Origin: Sporolituus thermophilus DSM 23256
GTDB taxonomy: Bacteria; Bacillota; Negativicutes; Sporomusales; Thermosinaceae
Length of the DNA: 64,000 bases
Assembly (NCBI RefSeq): GCF_900102435.1
Contig: NZ_FNBU01000016.1
Location: forward strand, 1-64,000
Reading direction: 5' to 3'
This document shows positions 27,801 through 36,784 of the stretch, in pieces. The first letter of the stretch is position 1. Every line of letters begins with the position of its first letter. Position numbers and translations under genes: made by a program. Below the pieces are notes generated by a model. It saw only the letters and a list, made by a program, of their open reading frames with translations. It was not told the origin of the DNA and ran no database searches.

Positions 27801-28898
27801 ATGTTAAAAGGCAAAATTAAGCACGTCTTCCCAGGCGGCAATACTCCCCAGGGTTTTTTTTCCTATTATGACTACATAATCCCCAGCGGCGAAGCCACTC
27901 GCATCTTTGTCATCAAGGGCGGACCCGGTGTCGGCAAATCAACATTTATGAAAAAAATAGGCGACGTTATGGCGAGCCGCGGCTATGATGTAGAATTCCA
28001 CCATTGTTCCAGCGATAACAATTCCTTGGACGGGGTCGTCATCCCTGCTCTGCGAGTAGCCTTTATCGATGGTACGGCTCCCCACATCGTTGACCCGAAA
28101 CATCCCGGCGGGGTCGACGAAATCCTCCATCTGGGCGATTTTTGGGATGAAGCGAAAATGGTCGCCAACAAGCAGGCTATTTTAGACTGCACCCGCGAAA
28201 TCAGCACGCTGTTTCAAAGAGCCTACCGCGTCCTGCGGGCCGCCAAGTCCCTGTACGATGACTGGGAAGCAGTCAATACCGATGCCCTGGATCCCGTATT
28301 AGCCAACCAAAAAACGGCTGACCTCATCGGCGAAGTTTTCGGTGATGTTGGCGGGATTGGCGCCGGGAAAGTGCGCAAACTGTTCGCCTCAGCCATCACC
28401 CCGGAAGGTCCGGTTAACTATCTCGATTCCGTGGTAGGCACCATGGCCACCAGATATATCGTCACCGGTGAGCCCGGAACAGGCAAAGCCACACTCCTGC
28501 AGAAAGTAGTAGATACGGCGGTGGCCAAAGGGCTGGACGTAGAAGCCTATTATTGTCCGCTTGACCCGCAGAAAGTAGAGCACGTCCTGATTCCCGCATT
28601 GAACGTCGGCATTACCACCGTCTGCGGCCCCCATGCATATAAACCGTTTGACGCCCGCAAGACCATCAACATGAACGAATGCCTTAAACCTCGGCTTGTC
28701 GCCCAATGGGCGGCGGAGAAGGCATTCGCCCAAAGCGCCTACCTCGACCTCTTTGCCAAAGCGGTTACTTATATCAACCGAGCGAAAAAACTCCATGATG
28801 TACTGGAAACTTACTATGTGCCCAACATGGATTTTGCCGGTGTGCAAAAGCTGTGGGAAAAAACGCGTGACCGCGTGCTAGCCTACGCCCAAAAATAA
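27801..28898 (+). CDS. Two-P-loop ATPase of unknown function (PRK06851-like)
   Basis: A 365-residue cytoplasmic protein made of two similar ATPase halves. The Walker A motifs are GGPGVGKST (about residues 35-43) and GEPGTGKAT (about 220-228). Each half continues with a similar layout: HHCSSD...GVVIPAL in the first and YYCPLD...HVLIPAL in the second. The start follows AAGGAGG. Proteins of this build are common in spore-forming anaerobes but have no settled role. It stands alone before the hydrogenase genes. Confidence 0.8.
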   Translation: MLKGKIKHVFPGGNTPQGFFSYYDYIIPSGEATRIFVIKGGPGVGKSTFMKKIGDVMASRGYDVEFHHCSSDNNSLDGVVIPALRVAFIDGTAPHIVDPKHPGGVDEILHLGDFWDEAKMVANKQAILDCTREISTLFQRAYRVLRAAKSLYDDWEAVNTDALDPVLANQKTADLIGEVFGDVGGIGAGKVRKLFASAITPEGPVNYLDSVVGTMATRYIVTGEPGTGKATLLQKVVDTAVAKGLDVEAYYCPLDPQKVEHVLIPALNVGITTVCGPHAYKPFDARKTINMNECLKPRLVAQWAAEKAFAQSAYLDLFAKAVTYINRAKKLHDVLETYYVPNMDFAGVQKLWEKTRDRVLAYAQK

Positions 28899-28935
28899 TC
28901 ATTCTGACCCAGTTCCTCTTCCTGGAAAAATGATG

Positions 28936-28941
28936 TATAAT
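28936..28941 (+). promoter_or_regulatory. Probable -10 element for the hydG transcript
   Basis: TATAAT placed just ahead of the structured leader. No convincing -35 hexamer is found at 16-18 bases upstream. Confidence 0.45.
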
Positions 28942-28947
28942 AAAATC

Positions 28948-29119
28948 AGTTCTGATAAAACGTGGGTCTTACCCATGTTTTAGAGGAAACACCAAACTGT
29001 CGGAATTCTGCATGCAAGGGCAACCGCCTGCGCACAGGAAGAGCAGGGCACATGTGCAAGCTGGCCTTCTTTTGCGTGCGCAAGAGAAGGCCTTGTATTT
29101 TGCGCCGGGAGGAAACAAA
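28948..29119 (+). ncRNA. Structured leader RNA upstream of the hydrogenase regulator and hydG
   Basis: About 170 bases without a gene. A hairpin AAAACGTGGGT/ACCCATGTTTT (28957-28981) is flanked by CAGTT and AACTG that can pair to enclose it. A CCTG-CGCA-CAGG hairpin, a palindromic GCACATGTGC, and a long 13-bp hairpin GGCCTTCT...AGAAGGCC (about 29063-29092) followed by TTGTATTTT just before the ribosome site complete it. The last looks like a terminator. The layout suggests a transcription-attenuation riboswitch or leader. It does not match any class I can recall. Confidence 0.5.
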
Positions 29120-29395
29120 GTGGCTAAACGCATCGGGGTAATCGGTATTGTCATTGATGAACCCAAAACGATCGTTGACAGAGTAAACACCATCATCAGT
29201 GACTATAGTCATATTATTATCGGCCGCATGGGCGTCCCACGGCACGAGGAAAACGTCGGCGTAATCGCCCTGATTATCGAAGGTACGACCGACGAAGTAG
29301 GCGCGTTAACCGGACGGTTAGGCAATTTACCCGGCGTTACCGTCAAATCGGCCCTTACTGCCAGAAGCACGACAGAAAAGGGGGAGAAAAAATGA
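29120..29395 (+). CDS. Iron-only hydrogenase system regulator (TM1266-type, ACT-like)
   Basis: A 91-residue protein of the small ACT-like family found beside [FeFe]-hydrogenase maturation genes. It reads IGVIGIVIDEPK and IIIGRMGVPRHEENVGVIALIIEG, typical of the group. The start is GTG after GGGAGG. It overlaps hydG by ATGA, so the two are translated together. Its ligand and exact role are not settled; regulation of hydrogenase assembly is inferred from the family name and context. Confidence 0.85.
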   Translation: MAKRIGVIGIVIDEPKTIVDRVNTIISDYSHIIIGRMGVPRHEENVGVIALIIEGTTDEVGALTGRLGNLPGVTVKSALTARSTTEKGEKK

Positions 29396-30819
29396 TTAAT
29401 GAACAAGAGCGCACTTCAGACGCCTTTATTGACGACGCCCTTATCTTGTCGCTGCGGGAAGCGGCCAAAACCAAAGCCAAGGATGAAGCACTGGTACGCC
29501 GCATCATTGACAAGGCGCTGGCTTTTCGGGGGCTGACGGCGGAGGAGGTAGCCGTTCTGCTGGAAGTCGAAGACCCGAACCTGCTCCGGGAAATGTACAC
29601 TGCGGCCGCTAAAGTAAAGCTGGCAATTTACGGCACCCGTATCGTCCTGTTCGCCCCGCTGTACATCTCCAGCTTCTGCATTAACAACTGCGTCTACTGC
29701 GGCTACCGCACCGGCAACCGCCAGCAGCTCCGGCGCCGGCTGACGCTCGCGGAAATCAAGGAAGAAGTCGAGATTTTGGAATCGCTCGGCCACAAGCGGC
29801 TGGCCGTGGAAGCCGGTGAAGATCCGGTCAACTGCCCCATGGATTATGTAGTAGACTGCATCAAAGCCATCTATAGCATTCGCGACGGCAACGGCAGTAT
29901 TCGCCGCGTTAACGTGAACGTGGCGGCGACCACGGTCGAAGAGTATCGCAAACTAAAGAACGCAGGCATTGGCACTTATATCCTCTTTCAAGAAACCTAC
30001 CACCGACCGACATATGCCGCCATGCACCCAACCGGACCGAAAAGCGATTACAACTGGCATACGACCGCCATGGACCGGGCCATGCAGGCCGGGATTGATG
30101 ATGTAGGCATCGGCGTGTTGTACGGTCTGTATGATTATAAATACGAGACAATCGCCCTTTTCCTCCATGCCGAGCACTTGGAAAAAACTTTCGGGGTCGG
30201 GCCACATACCATATCGGTTCCTCGTCTCCGTCCGGCGGGCGGTATGGATCTTGCCCAATTCCCTCACCTCGTCAGCGACGAAGAGTTTAAGAAAATTGTC
30301 GCCATTATCCGCCTGGCCGTACCGTACACCGGCATAATTTTATCCACCCGCGAGCAGCCGTCTCTGCGCGATGAGCTTATTACCTATGGCGTCTCGCAAA
30401 TCAGCGCCGGCTCGTGTACCGGTGTCGGCGGCTACCATCAGGTTTACCGCGAGCATGACAGCTGCGCTAACGGCATGCAGTTCGAGCCTGGCGATCACCG
30501 GTCCCCCAACGAAATAATCCGCATGCTCTGCGATAAAGGGTTTATTCCCAGCTATTGCACCGCCTGCTATCGCCAGGGACGCACCGGCGACCGGTTTATG
30601 CAGCTGGCTAAAACCGGTGAAATCCAAAACGTTTGTCTGCCGAACGCTATTTTAACCTTTAAAGAATATCTGCTGGACTATGCCGATCCCCTGACCAAGG
30701 CCAAAGGCGAACAGCTAATTCGCGCCAGTCTTGACCAAATTCCGCAAGCGGCGGTGCGGGAGGAAACAGAGCGGCGGCTCCGGCAGATTGAAGCAGGAAC
30801 GCGCGACGTGTACTTCTAA
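29392..30819 (+). CDS. hydG: [FeFe]-hydrogenase maturase HydG (radical SAM, tyrosine lyase)
   Basis: Splits tyrosine to make the CO and CN ligands of the H-cluster. The radical-SAM motif is CINNCVYC with Cys at 96, 100 and 103. The C-terminal auxiliary cluster ligands are in YCTACYRQGRTG and the later NVCLPN. Length (475) and the ThiH-like core are normal. HydE, HydF and the hydrogenase itself are not in the window and must lie elsewhere. Confidence 0.96.
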   Translation: MINEQERTSDAFIDDALILSLREAAKTKAKDEALVRRIIDKALAFRGLTAEEVAVLLEVEDPNLLREMYTAAAKVKLAIYGTRIVLFAPLYISSFCINNCVYCGYRTGNRQQLRRRLTLAEIKEEVEILESLGHKRLAVEAGEDPVNCPMDYVVDCIKAIYSIRDGNGSIRRVNVNVAATTVEEYRKLKNAGIGTYILFQETYHRPTYAAMHPTGPKSDYNWHTTAMDRAMQAGIDDVGIGVLYGLYDYKYETIALFLHAEHLEKTFGVGPHTISVPRLRPAGGMDLAQFPHLVSDEEFKKIVAIIRLAVPYTGIILSTREQPSLRDELITYGVSQISAGSCTGVGGYHQVYREHDSCANGMQFEPGDHRSPNEIIRMLCDKGFIPSYCTACYRQGRTGDRFMQLAKTGEIQNVCLPNAILTFKEYLLDYADPLTKAKGEQLIRASLDQIPQAAVREETERRLRQIEAGTRDVYF

Positions 30820-30850
30820 GCCAGTTGGTTTTCCCAACTGGCTTTTCCTT
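30819..30850 (+). terminator. Rho-independent terminator after hydG
   Basis: GCCAGTTGG-TTTTC-CCAACTGGC followed by TTTTCCTTTG, starting at the stop codon. Confidence 0.85.
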
Positions 30851-30952
30851 TGTATTTTGTCGTAAAATTATTATCGAACGGTTAGTCGCCTTGCCGTTCG
30901 GGAAATTCTAATAACTGTCCGCCGAAATCAATCAACGAATAGGTGTAAGCTG

Positions 30953-32590
30953 ATGCGTCACTGGAAAAAGTCGAAAATTATCTTAATCCTTATCCTGATG
31001 ATAATTCCCTTGGCAATAGTAGCGGCAGACGGCTGGCTGCGCGGTGCACTGGCCCATTTCAAGCCTGCCCTGAACATCGCTGCCATTAGTAACGAATATG
31101 TCCTTATCTGGGACAAACTTCCTTATCCTGTTTATTATGAAGTCGAGGTGCTTAACCATCCGCCGGCCGATGACCGGCAACCCGCCGGGCCGACCGAGCG
31201 GATTGCCCGCTACCGAACTTGGGAAAACAAGTTCGTCATTGACCAAAAATTTCCCTTCCGCACCTACTGGCGGGTAACGGCCCGCAGCCTGCTCCGCCTG
31301 CCGGTAGGCCGCTATTCAGAAGCAATCAACCTGGCGGAAGTAGCCGACGTTACTGCTGTAAGCTTTCATGCGGTAAAGCCGGTCGCCACTTCCCACTATC
31401 CTCATCACGATCCGGCGCCCGCCCGCCCCTTCCTGACCTGGACAACCGTCCCTGGTGCTGTCTACTACGAAATCGAGCTGTTGAGCGCACCGCCCGAAAA
31501 CCCGGGCGATATATTGCCATCCCGCCACCGGTTCTTTGCTTCGCAGGAGGTCTTTACCAACGGTTACCAAGCTGATCTCACCACTTATGGCGGCGATCAC
31601 CTTTACTGGCGGGTGCGGGCCTTGGACTACAATGGTCATCCCCTGGGCGTTTTTTCCGACGCAGCGGAAATTTTCATTGACCGTTCCCTTCCCCAGTTGC
31701 TCAAACCGCTTATCAATGCCGATCTCAACCGTGACGGTATGCCGACGCCGCTTTATCCCGTCTACTCGTGGATCCCGATTTCAGGCGCCACGCATTACGA
31801 GGTGGAAGTGACCGACCAGCCCCCGGAAAACCCTAATGGCATCGCGCCTTCCCGCCACCGCATCTGGAGTAAACGGGTAGCCAGTATCGACTGTTATGAT
31901 GAGGAGCCCCGCATCCGCCCGGGCACTTATTACTGGCGGGTGCGTGGGCTGGACGCTGCCGGCAACCCGGTCGGCGTATTTTCCGATGCCGCTCCGTATG
32001 TCGTAGACCTCTCCAAAGGTAATTACGCCGCCACTTTCGGTGACAGCATCACCCATGGCGGCGGCGCCATCTCCTATTCACCAGCCGATTGGGAATATAG
32101 TTTTCAGACCTACCTTAACTTTCCTGTCGTCAACCTGGGACGCAGCGGCGATACGGCGGCGACCATGGCCGCCCGGTTCGAGAGCGACGTCCTGCCCTTT
32201 CACCCCAAATACCTAATAATTCTCGGCGGAACCAACAGTCTGCGCGGTGGTACGCCGGCGTCCGAGGTAATAAAAGACTTAACGGCGATCCGTGATAAAT
32301 GCGTAAAATATGGCATTCGCCCCATCTTCCTCACCCTGCCGCCCATCAATCCCGCCGCCATCGACCGCGCTTTTAAAGAAGAGACGGCGCCTAACTGGCG
32401 CCAGGAATTTGACGCTGTCAACCGCTTTATCCGCCAGCAGCGCTATTATATCGACCTTGATCCCTTTTTCTGCGATGCGGCCCGTGAACTACCCGATCAT
32501 TACGCCATTGACGGCCTGCACCCCGACATTGAAGGCAAAAAATTAATGGCCCAAATTATTAATGCCAATTGGGCCAGAGTAACACGCTAA
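30953..32590 (+). CDS. Exported SGNH/GDSL hydrolase with three repeated beta-domains
   Basis: A 545-residue protein. An N-terminal hydrophobic helix (about 8-26) is a signal peptide or anchor. Three similar beta-rich modules of about 100 residues follow, each with a pattern like YYEVEV...PSRHR...YWRVRALD..G.P.GVFSDAA, resembling fibronectin-III-like domains. The C-terminal SGNH esterase has GDSIT with the Ser (about 364), NLGRSGD, GGTNS and DGLHPD with the Asp-His pair. It should act outside the cell on acylated glycans or lipids; the substrate is unknown. It has no partner genes. Confidence 0.85.
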   Translation: MRHWKKSKIILILILMIIPLAIVAADGWLRGALAHFKPALNIAAISNEYVLIWDKLPYPVYYEVEVLNHPPADDRQPAGPTERIARYRTWENKFVIDQKFPFRTYWRVTARSLLRLPVGRYSEAINLAEVADVTAVSFHAVKPVATSHYPHHDPAPARPFLTWTTVPGAVYYEIELLSAPPENPGDILPSRHRFFASQEVFTNGYQADLTTYGGDHLYWRVRALDYNGHPLGVFSDAAEIFIDRSLPQLLKPLINADLNRDGMPTPLYPVYSWIPISGATHYEVEVTDQPPENPNGIAPSRHRIWSKRVASIDCYDEEPRIRPGTYYWRVRGLDAAGNPVGVFSDAAPYVVDLSKGNYAATFGDSITHGGGAISYSPADWEYSFQTYLNFPVVNLGRSGDTAATMAARFESDVLPFHPKYLIILGGTNSLRGGTPASEVIKDLTAIRDKCVKYGIRPIFLTLPPINPAAIDRAFKEETAPNWRQEFDAVNRFIRQQRYYIDLDPFFCDAARELPDHYAIDGLHPDIEGKKLMAQIINANWARVTR

Positions 32591-32591
32591 C

Positions 32592-33659
32592 TTATAGCAG
32601 GTGAACATCGGCCGGATGAAACGCCAGCCGTACCGGCACGCCCGCTTGCAGCCGGTTCGTATCCTGCCGGCGCGGCGCCAGCAGGGTAAATACAATGCCT
32701 TCCGCCTGCACCATTATCCGTTCGGCGCCGATGCCAGGGACGACTTGGCGAACAATGCCGTCCACCACCACCCAGGGCGGCCGCGCAAACGACAAGCGTT
32801 CGTCCCAGAGATAGATGGCGTCTGCCGGCAAGCAGCACCGGACCGCCTCGTGCCGGCCGGGCAGCGTAAACCAGATGGACTCGGTCAGCCGCACTACCGT
32901 TTGCTCGCTCCCGGGTTCAACGGTGCAGGCAAAAATATTATCCATCCCTACCAATCTGGCTACTATTTCGTTGGCCGGATGTCTGAGCAGCGCTTCCGGA
33001 TAGTCGTCCTGAATAATGCGGCCATGGGCCATGGCTACGGCCCGGTCAGCAAAGTACAGGACGTCGGCAAAATTATGGCTTACCAAGAGTACCGTCATGG
33101 ACCGTGCTTGGGCAAGCTGCCGCAGTTCGGTAAGGAGAGCGGTCCTGGTGGATGGATCGAGGGCCGCAAACGGTTCATCGAGCAGGAGTAATTCCGGGTC
33201 GGTGACAAGAGCCCGCGCCAAACAGACCCGCTGCGCTTCACCTCCCGAGAGACGTGCAGCCTGTCGGTCGGCCAAGTGACGGCAGTGAAAAACATCGAGG
33301 GCCGCGGCAACCTTGTCGTTGACGACCTCTCTGGGCAGGCGGCGGAATTTTAGACCGAGCGCGACATTCTCAAATACCGTTCCGTCCAGCAGCAGCGTCT
33401 CCTGAAAAACCATGGCGCAGCGCCGCCGCACCGTAAGGGGCTGCGCCGTGGCCGCATTTTGGCCAAAAAGTTCCAACTTGCCGCAATACGGCAAAAGCAG
33501 ATTGAGTACCTGCAGCAAACTGCTCTTACCGGCGCCGTTGGGGCCGATAATGGCTACTAATTCGCCCGGCGCTACGGCGAAATGGTCAATATCCAGCACT
33601 GTCCGTCCCTGGCGCCTGACCTTCACCCCTGTCATCCGCAGAACAGGCTGCATTACCAT
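32592..33659 (-). CDS. tupC: Tungstate/molybdate ABC transporter ATP-binding protein
   Basis: A 355-residue ABC ATPase. Walker A GPNGAGKSS, signature LSGGEAQRVCLARAL, Walker B LLLLDEP and the H-loop VSHN are all present. The last 110 residues form a regulatory/TOBE-like domain as in ModC and TupC. It overlaps the permease gene by 7 bases. Energises anion uptake for the nearby pterin-cofactor pathway. Confidence 0.88.
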   Translation of the reverse strand: MVMQPVLRMTGVKVRRQGRTVLDIDHFAVAPGELVAIIGPNGAGKSSLLQVLNLLLPYCGKLELFGQNAATAQPLTVRRRCAMVFQETLLLDGTVFENVALGLKFRRLPREVVNDKVAAALDVFHCRHLADRQAARLSGGEAQRVCLARALVTDPELLLLDEPFAALDPSTRTALLTELRQLAQARSMTVLLVSHNFADVLYFADRAVAMAHGRIIQDDYPEALLRHPANEIVARLVGMDNIFACTVEPGSEQTVVRLTESIWFTLPGRHEAVRCCLPADAIYLWDERLSFARPPWVVVDGIVRQVVPGIGAERIMVQAEGIVFTLLAPRRQDTNRLQAGVPVRLAFHPADVHLL

Positions 33660-34354
33660 GCCTTCCTTCCTTTTTGCTGCAAAATAGTCAGCAGAATAAT
33701 GACGGCATAGGCAAGCATCAGCAAGATAAAGCTAAACGCCAAGGCTATATCGTAATTCCCTTTGCTGACCTCCATCACCGTTGCCGTTGTAAGCACCCTG
33801 GTCTGGCCTTTAATATTGCCGCCGACCATCATAGACGCCCCTACCTCGGAAACAACGCCGCCGAAACCGGCCATTACGGCGGCCAGCAGTCCCAGCCGCG
33901 CTTCGCGGATAAGCAGCCAGTTGGCTTGCCAGGACGTCGCCCCCAGCGATAATAATTGCCAGCGCAGTTTGGGGTTCAAGCCTGCAATGGCGGCAAAACT
34001 CAGTCCGGCGACAATCGGACTGGCAATTAGCGCCTGGGCGATAATCATTGCCCAGGGCGTGTACATCAGACCAAACATGCCCAAAGGCCCATAGCGCCAG
34101 AACAGCAGGCTGACAACAAGGCCAACCACTACCGGCGGCAGACCCATGCCAAAATTGATAATGCTCAAGCAAATATTTTTGCCGGGAAAGTCGCGGAAGG
34201 CCAGCCACAGTCCGACTGGCAGCCCTATTGCCACACTGATGAGTGTTGCCGTTCCGGAAACAAACAGTGTGAGCAGCGTTACCTGGTATACTTCGGCGTC
34301 GCCGCTAACCAGCAGGGCAATTGCCTGTATCAAGCCATCCCAGAAATTTTTCAT
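33653..34354 (-). CDS. tupB: Tungstate ABC transporter permease
   Basis: A 233-residue membrane permease with five to six helices. The sequence VTLLTLFVSGTATLISVAIGLPVG and the EVGASMMVGGNIKGQTRVLTT loop are strongly like TupB/WtpB-type permeases. No periplasmic binding protein TupA is encoded beside it in this window. Preference for tungstate over molybdate is inferred from TupB resemblance and the two AOR genes. Confidence 0.85.
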   Translation of the reverse strand: MKNFWDGLIQAIALLVSGDAEVYQVTLLTLFVSGTATLISVAIGLPVGLWLAFRDFPGKNICLSIINFGMGLPPVVVGLVVSLLFWRYGPLGMFGLMYTPWAMIIAQALIASPIVAGLSFAAIAGLNPKLRWQLLSLGATSWQANWLLIREARLGLLAAVMAGFGGVVSEVGASMMVGGNIKGQTRVLTTATVMEVSKGNYDIALAFSFILLMLAYAVIILLTILQQKGRKAW

Positions 34355-34395
34355 ATCATACCTTCAATCATCTATTATACAGCCTGTTTACCGGT

Positions 34396-34893
34396 CTATT
34401 GGGCCGGGACGCTGCCACATTCACCGGCTTCGCCTTTCATAATGGCCAGCCCATGTTCCAGAGCCGGCAGTACAACTTCAAGGCATTCCCGCACGCCCTT
34501 AGGGCTGCCGGGCAGGTTGATAATCAGGGTGCGGCCGCGTATGCCCGCAACCGCGCGGGACAGCATCGCCCGCGAAGTTTTTTCCAGCGATTTGGCCCGC
34601 ATCGCTTCGGCGATGCCGGGTACTTGCCGGTCAATCACGGCCAGGGTGGCTTCTGGCGTAACATCGCGCGGCCCAAGTCCCGTGCCGCCGGTGGTGAGAA
34701 TCAGATCGATCTTGAGTTCATCGGCCATGTAGATAATCTCCCGGCTAATGACCGCCTGCTCATCGGGAACAACTACATAATGCTTAACCGTTCCCAGACC
34801 GGCCAGCATCTCGGCAATAGTTTTGCCGCTCATGTCCGCCCGCTCGCCCCGCGAACCTTTGTCACTGGCCGTGATAATTCCGATGCTAAACAT
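34396..34893 (-). CDS. Molybdopterin adenylyltransferase-like protein (MogA/MoaB family)
   Basis: A 165-residue cytoplasmic enzyme that adenylylates molybdopterin before metal insertion. Visible motifs are IGIITASDKGSRGERAD at the N-terminus, TTGGTGLGPRDVTPEA (about 70-85) and NLPGSPKGVREC. The ATG after GAGGTGG overlaps the end of the MOSC gene by 8 bases. MogA and MoaB cannot be separated with certainty here. Confidence 0.92.
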   Translation of the reverse strand: MFSIGIITASDKGSRGERADMSGKTIAEMLAGLGTVKHYVVVPDEQAVISREIIYMADELKIDLILTTGGTGLGPRDVTPEATLAVIDRQVPGIAEAMRAKSLEKTSRAMLSRAVAGIRGRTLIINLPGSPKGVRECLEVVLPALEHGLAIMKGEAGECGSVPAQ

Positions 34894-35326
34894 TGTTAAC
34901 CACCTCAATGGTATCGCCGACCGAGACTACGCCAGGTTGTACAACGATCGCGAAAATTCCCTCTTTCGGCATGACGCAGTCGCCGGCTTGGTAATAAATG
35001 CTGCAGCGAGTATGGCATTCTTTGCCGATTTGGCTGACTTCCAGCAGGGCATCACCGATCTTCAGCCTGGTGCCTACCGGCAGGGTCGTGAGTTCAATCC
35101 CCGCGGTGGTTAGGTTTTCGGCAAAATCGCCCGGCTTAACGTCCAGCCCTTTTTGCCGCATCTTTTCGATGCTCTCAAGCGCCAACAAACTAACCTGGCG
35201 ATGCTGAAAGCCGGCATGGGCATCCCCCTCCAGGCCAAGGCCGGTCAACAATCGACCTGTCCCGATATTTGTCTTGCGCTCACCTTTGTTTTTACTTATG
35301 CAAACGGCTACAATTTTCCCGCGCAC
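34886..35326 (-). CDS. MOSC domain protein
   Basis: A 146-residue stand-alone MOSC (Moco sulfurase C-terminal) domain: GLEGDAHAG, RQVSLLALESI and the conserved Cys in ECHTRCSIY. MOSC domains carry or transfer sulfur or bind the pterin cofactor. In anaerobes such genes are often fused or next to mog. It overlaps both neighbours closely, so it belongs to the cofactor operon. Confidence 0.88.
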   Translation of the reverse strand: MRGKIVAVCISKNKGERKTNIGTGRLLTGLGLEGDAHAGFQHRQVSLLALESIEKMRQKGLDVKPGDFAENLTTAGIELTTLPVGTRLKIGDALLEVSQIGKECHTRCSIYYQAGDCVMPKEGIFAIVVQPGVVSVGDTIEVVNNV

Positions 35327-35818
35327 TCATACCGACTCCTCTCGCTGATAATTGCCGCTCTTGCCTCCCGATTTGGCTGTCAGGCGGATATATTCCACCG
35401 TCATATCCTTATCTACGGCCTTACACATGTCGTAAATAGTAAGAGCGGCTACGGATACGGCGGTAAGAGCTTCCATCTCGACCCCTGTTTTGCCGGTCGT
35501 CTTGACCGTGGCGCGAATATCGATGGCGCTAATTTCTTCCCGCAGGGTAAATTCAATATTGACACCGGTAAGCAGCAGCGGATGGCACATGGGGATAAGT
35601 TCCCAGGTGCGTTTGGCGCCCATAATGCCTCCCACCTGGGCTACGGCGAGAACATCGCCCTTGCCCATCGCCCCTTTTTTAATCAGTTCCAATGTCTGGG
35701 GCCGCATTGTTACCCTGCCCTCGGCAACAGCTTCCCGCACCGTATCGTCTTTGGCGGTAACGTCTACCATTCGGGCTTTGCCGGCTTCATTAAAATGGGA
35801 TAGTTCCACTTCAGCCAC
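35327..35818 (-). CDS. moaC: Cyclic pyranopterin monophosphate synthase
   Basis: Works with MoaA to make cPMP from GTP, the first step of molybdopterin synthesis. 163 residues with the family motifs [11 protein letters not shown] and [28 protein letters not shown] holding the active-site Lys and Asp. Directly abuts the MOSC gene and the ThiF-like gene. Confidence 0.96.
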   Translation of the reverse strand: MAEVELSHFNEAGKARMVDVTAKDDTVREAVAEGRVTMRPQTLELIKKGAMGKGDVLAVAQVGGIMGAKRTWELIPMCHPLLLTGVNIEFTLREEISAIDIRATVKTTGKTGVEMEALTAVSVAALTIYDMCKAVDKDMTVEYIRLTAKSGGKSGNYQREESV

Positions 35819-35820
35819 CT

Positions 35821-36534
35821 CTATGTGAAATGAAAAAATTCAAAGATATTTTGCTCGGTATCGAAGTAAAGCAGTTTATTCCTGATGGGCTGGCCAAGGC
35901 CGGTCAGGATTTTTATGACTTCCTGCGTCTGCAGAGCCGCCGCCAGCGCCGGCGTCGGCGCGGGATTGCCAAGCAGCGCCTCTACGCCGCGCTCCGCCCC
36001 GGTCATTCCCCGATAGACATGCGCCAGCCCGGGGTCGCCGGGAAAAACGGTCATGACTTGGCCGGTACAGCCGGCAATGGCGCCATGGACCAATGGCACG
36101 CCCAGCCTGGCCGCTGCCGCCGCTAACACCAGCCGGGTCTTGATATTGTCCAGGGCATCGACGACCACCTGCACACCGGCGAGGAAACTTTGCGCATTCT
36201 TTTCGTCCAACATACAAGGCACGGCGATCGCTTCAACATCCGGGTTAATGGCTGCTACCCGTGCGGCGGCAACCACCGCCTTATTTTGACCAATATTAGC
36301 CATCGTTGCGAGAATTTGCCGGTTAAGGTTATGGAGGGCAAAATTGTCGCCATCGATAATTTTCAGCCGCCCAACTCCGGCCCGGGCCAGCAGTTCGATC
36401 ACCAGTCCGCCCAGACCACCGGCGCCGACAATGGCCACGGTGCTTGCCAGCAGCCGGGCCTGGCCAGCAACGCCGATGGTTCCGATATTGCGCTGGTAAC
36501 GCTCAGGCACCGCACCATCTTTCAGCTTAACCAC
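35821..36534 (-). CDS. ThiF/HesA/MoeB-family adenylyltransferase
   Basis: About 237 residues (GTG start) of the E1-like fold that activates the C-terminal Gly of a MoaD/ThiS-type protein. It shows the nucleotide loop [19 protein letters not shown], the following IIDGD...NLNRQ, and DALDN. It lacks the two CxxC zinc pairs usual in MoeB/ThiF and has no rhodanese domain. Overlap with moaD makes MoaD the clear partner. A longer ATG start at 36591 is possible but runs deeper into moaD. Confidence 0.85.
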   Translation of the reverse strand: MVKLKDGAVPERYQRNIGTIGVAGQARLLASTVAIVGAGGLGGLVIELLARAGVGRLKIIDGDNFALHNLNRQILATMANIGQNKAVVAAARVAAINPDVEAIAVPCMLDEKNAQSFLAGVQVVVDALDNIKTRLVLAAAAARLGVPLVHGAIAGCTGQVMTVFPGDPGLAHVYRGMTGAERGVEALLGNPAPTPALAAALQTQEVIKILTGLGQPIRNKLLYFDTEQNIFEFFHFT

Positions 36535-36763
36535 CCCCGACCGGCGGAAAAAGACCGACCCGATCGCCGTCGGCCAACATCCGATTGCCATCGGAATGTA
36601 TGCCGTTAACCATAATCATTTTTACTTCATTCCGGTCAATCTCCATTTCCGCTAACAGTTCATCGACGGTAATGCCATCGGGAACATCGACCATAACAAT
36701 GCCGGTAGCGCTGGCAGGGCTATACCGGCGCAGCGTGGCATATAACCTTACTTCGATAACCAT
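36527..36763 (-). CDS. moaD: MoaD/ThiS-like sulfur carrier protein
   Basis: A 78-residue ubiquitin-fold protein ending in the required Gly-Gly (PPVGGG). It supplies thiocarboxylate sulfur for the dithiolene of molybdopterin after activation by the E1-like enzyme next to it. No moaE is seen in the window. Confidence 0.88.
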   Translation of the reverse strand: MVIEVRLYATLRRYSPASATGIVMVDVPDGITVDELLAEMEIDRNEVKMIMVNGIHSDGNRMLADGDRVGLFPPVGGG

Positions 36764-36784
36764 CAGTTAAACACCCTCTCAAAC

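Noticed and set aside
28948-29119. SAM, c-di-GMP, cobalamin or T-box element before hydG
   Set aside because: The signature sequences of these classes are not present; left as an unassigned structured leader.
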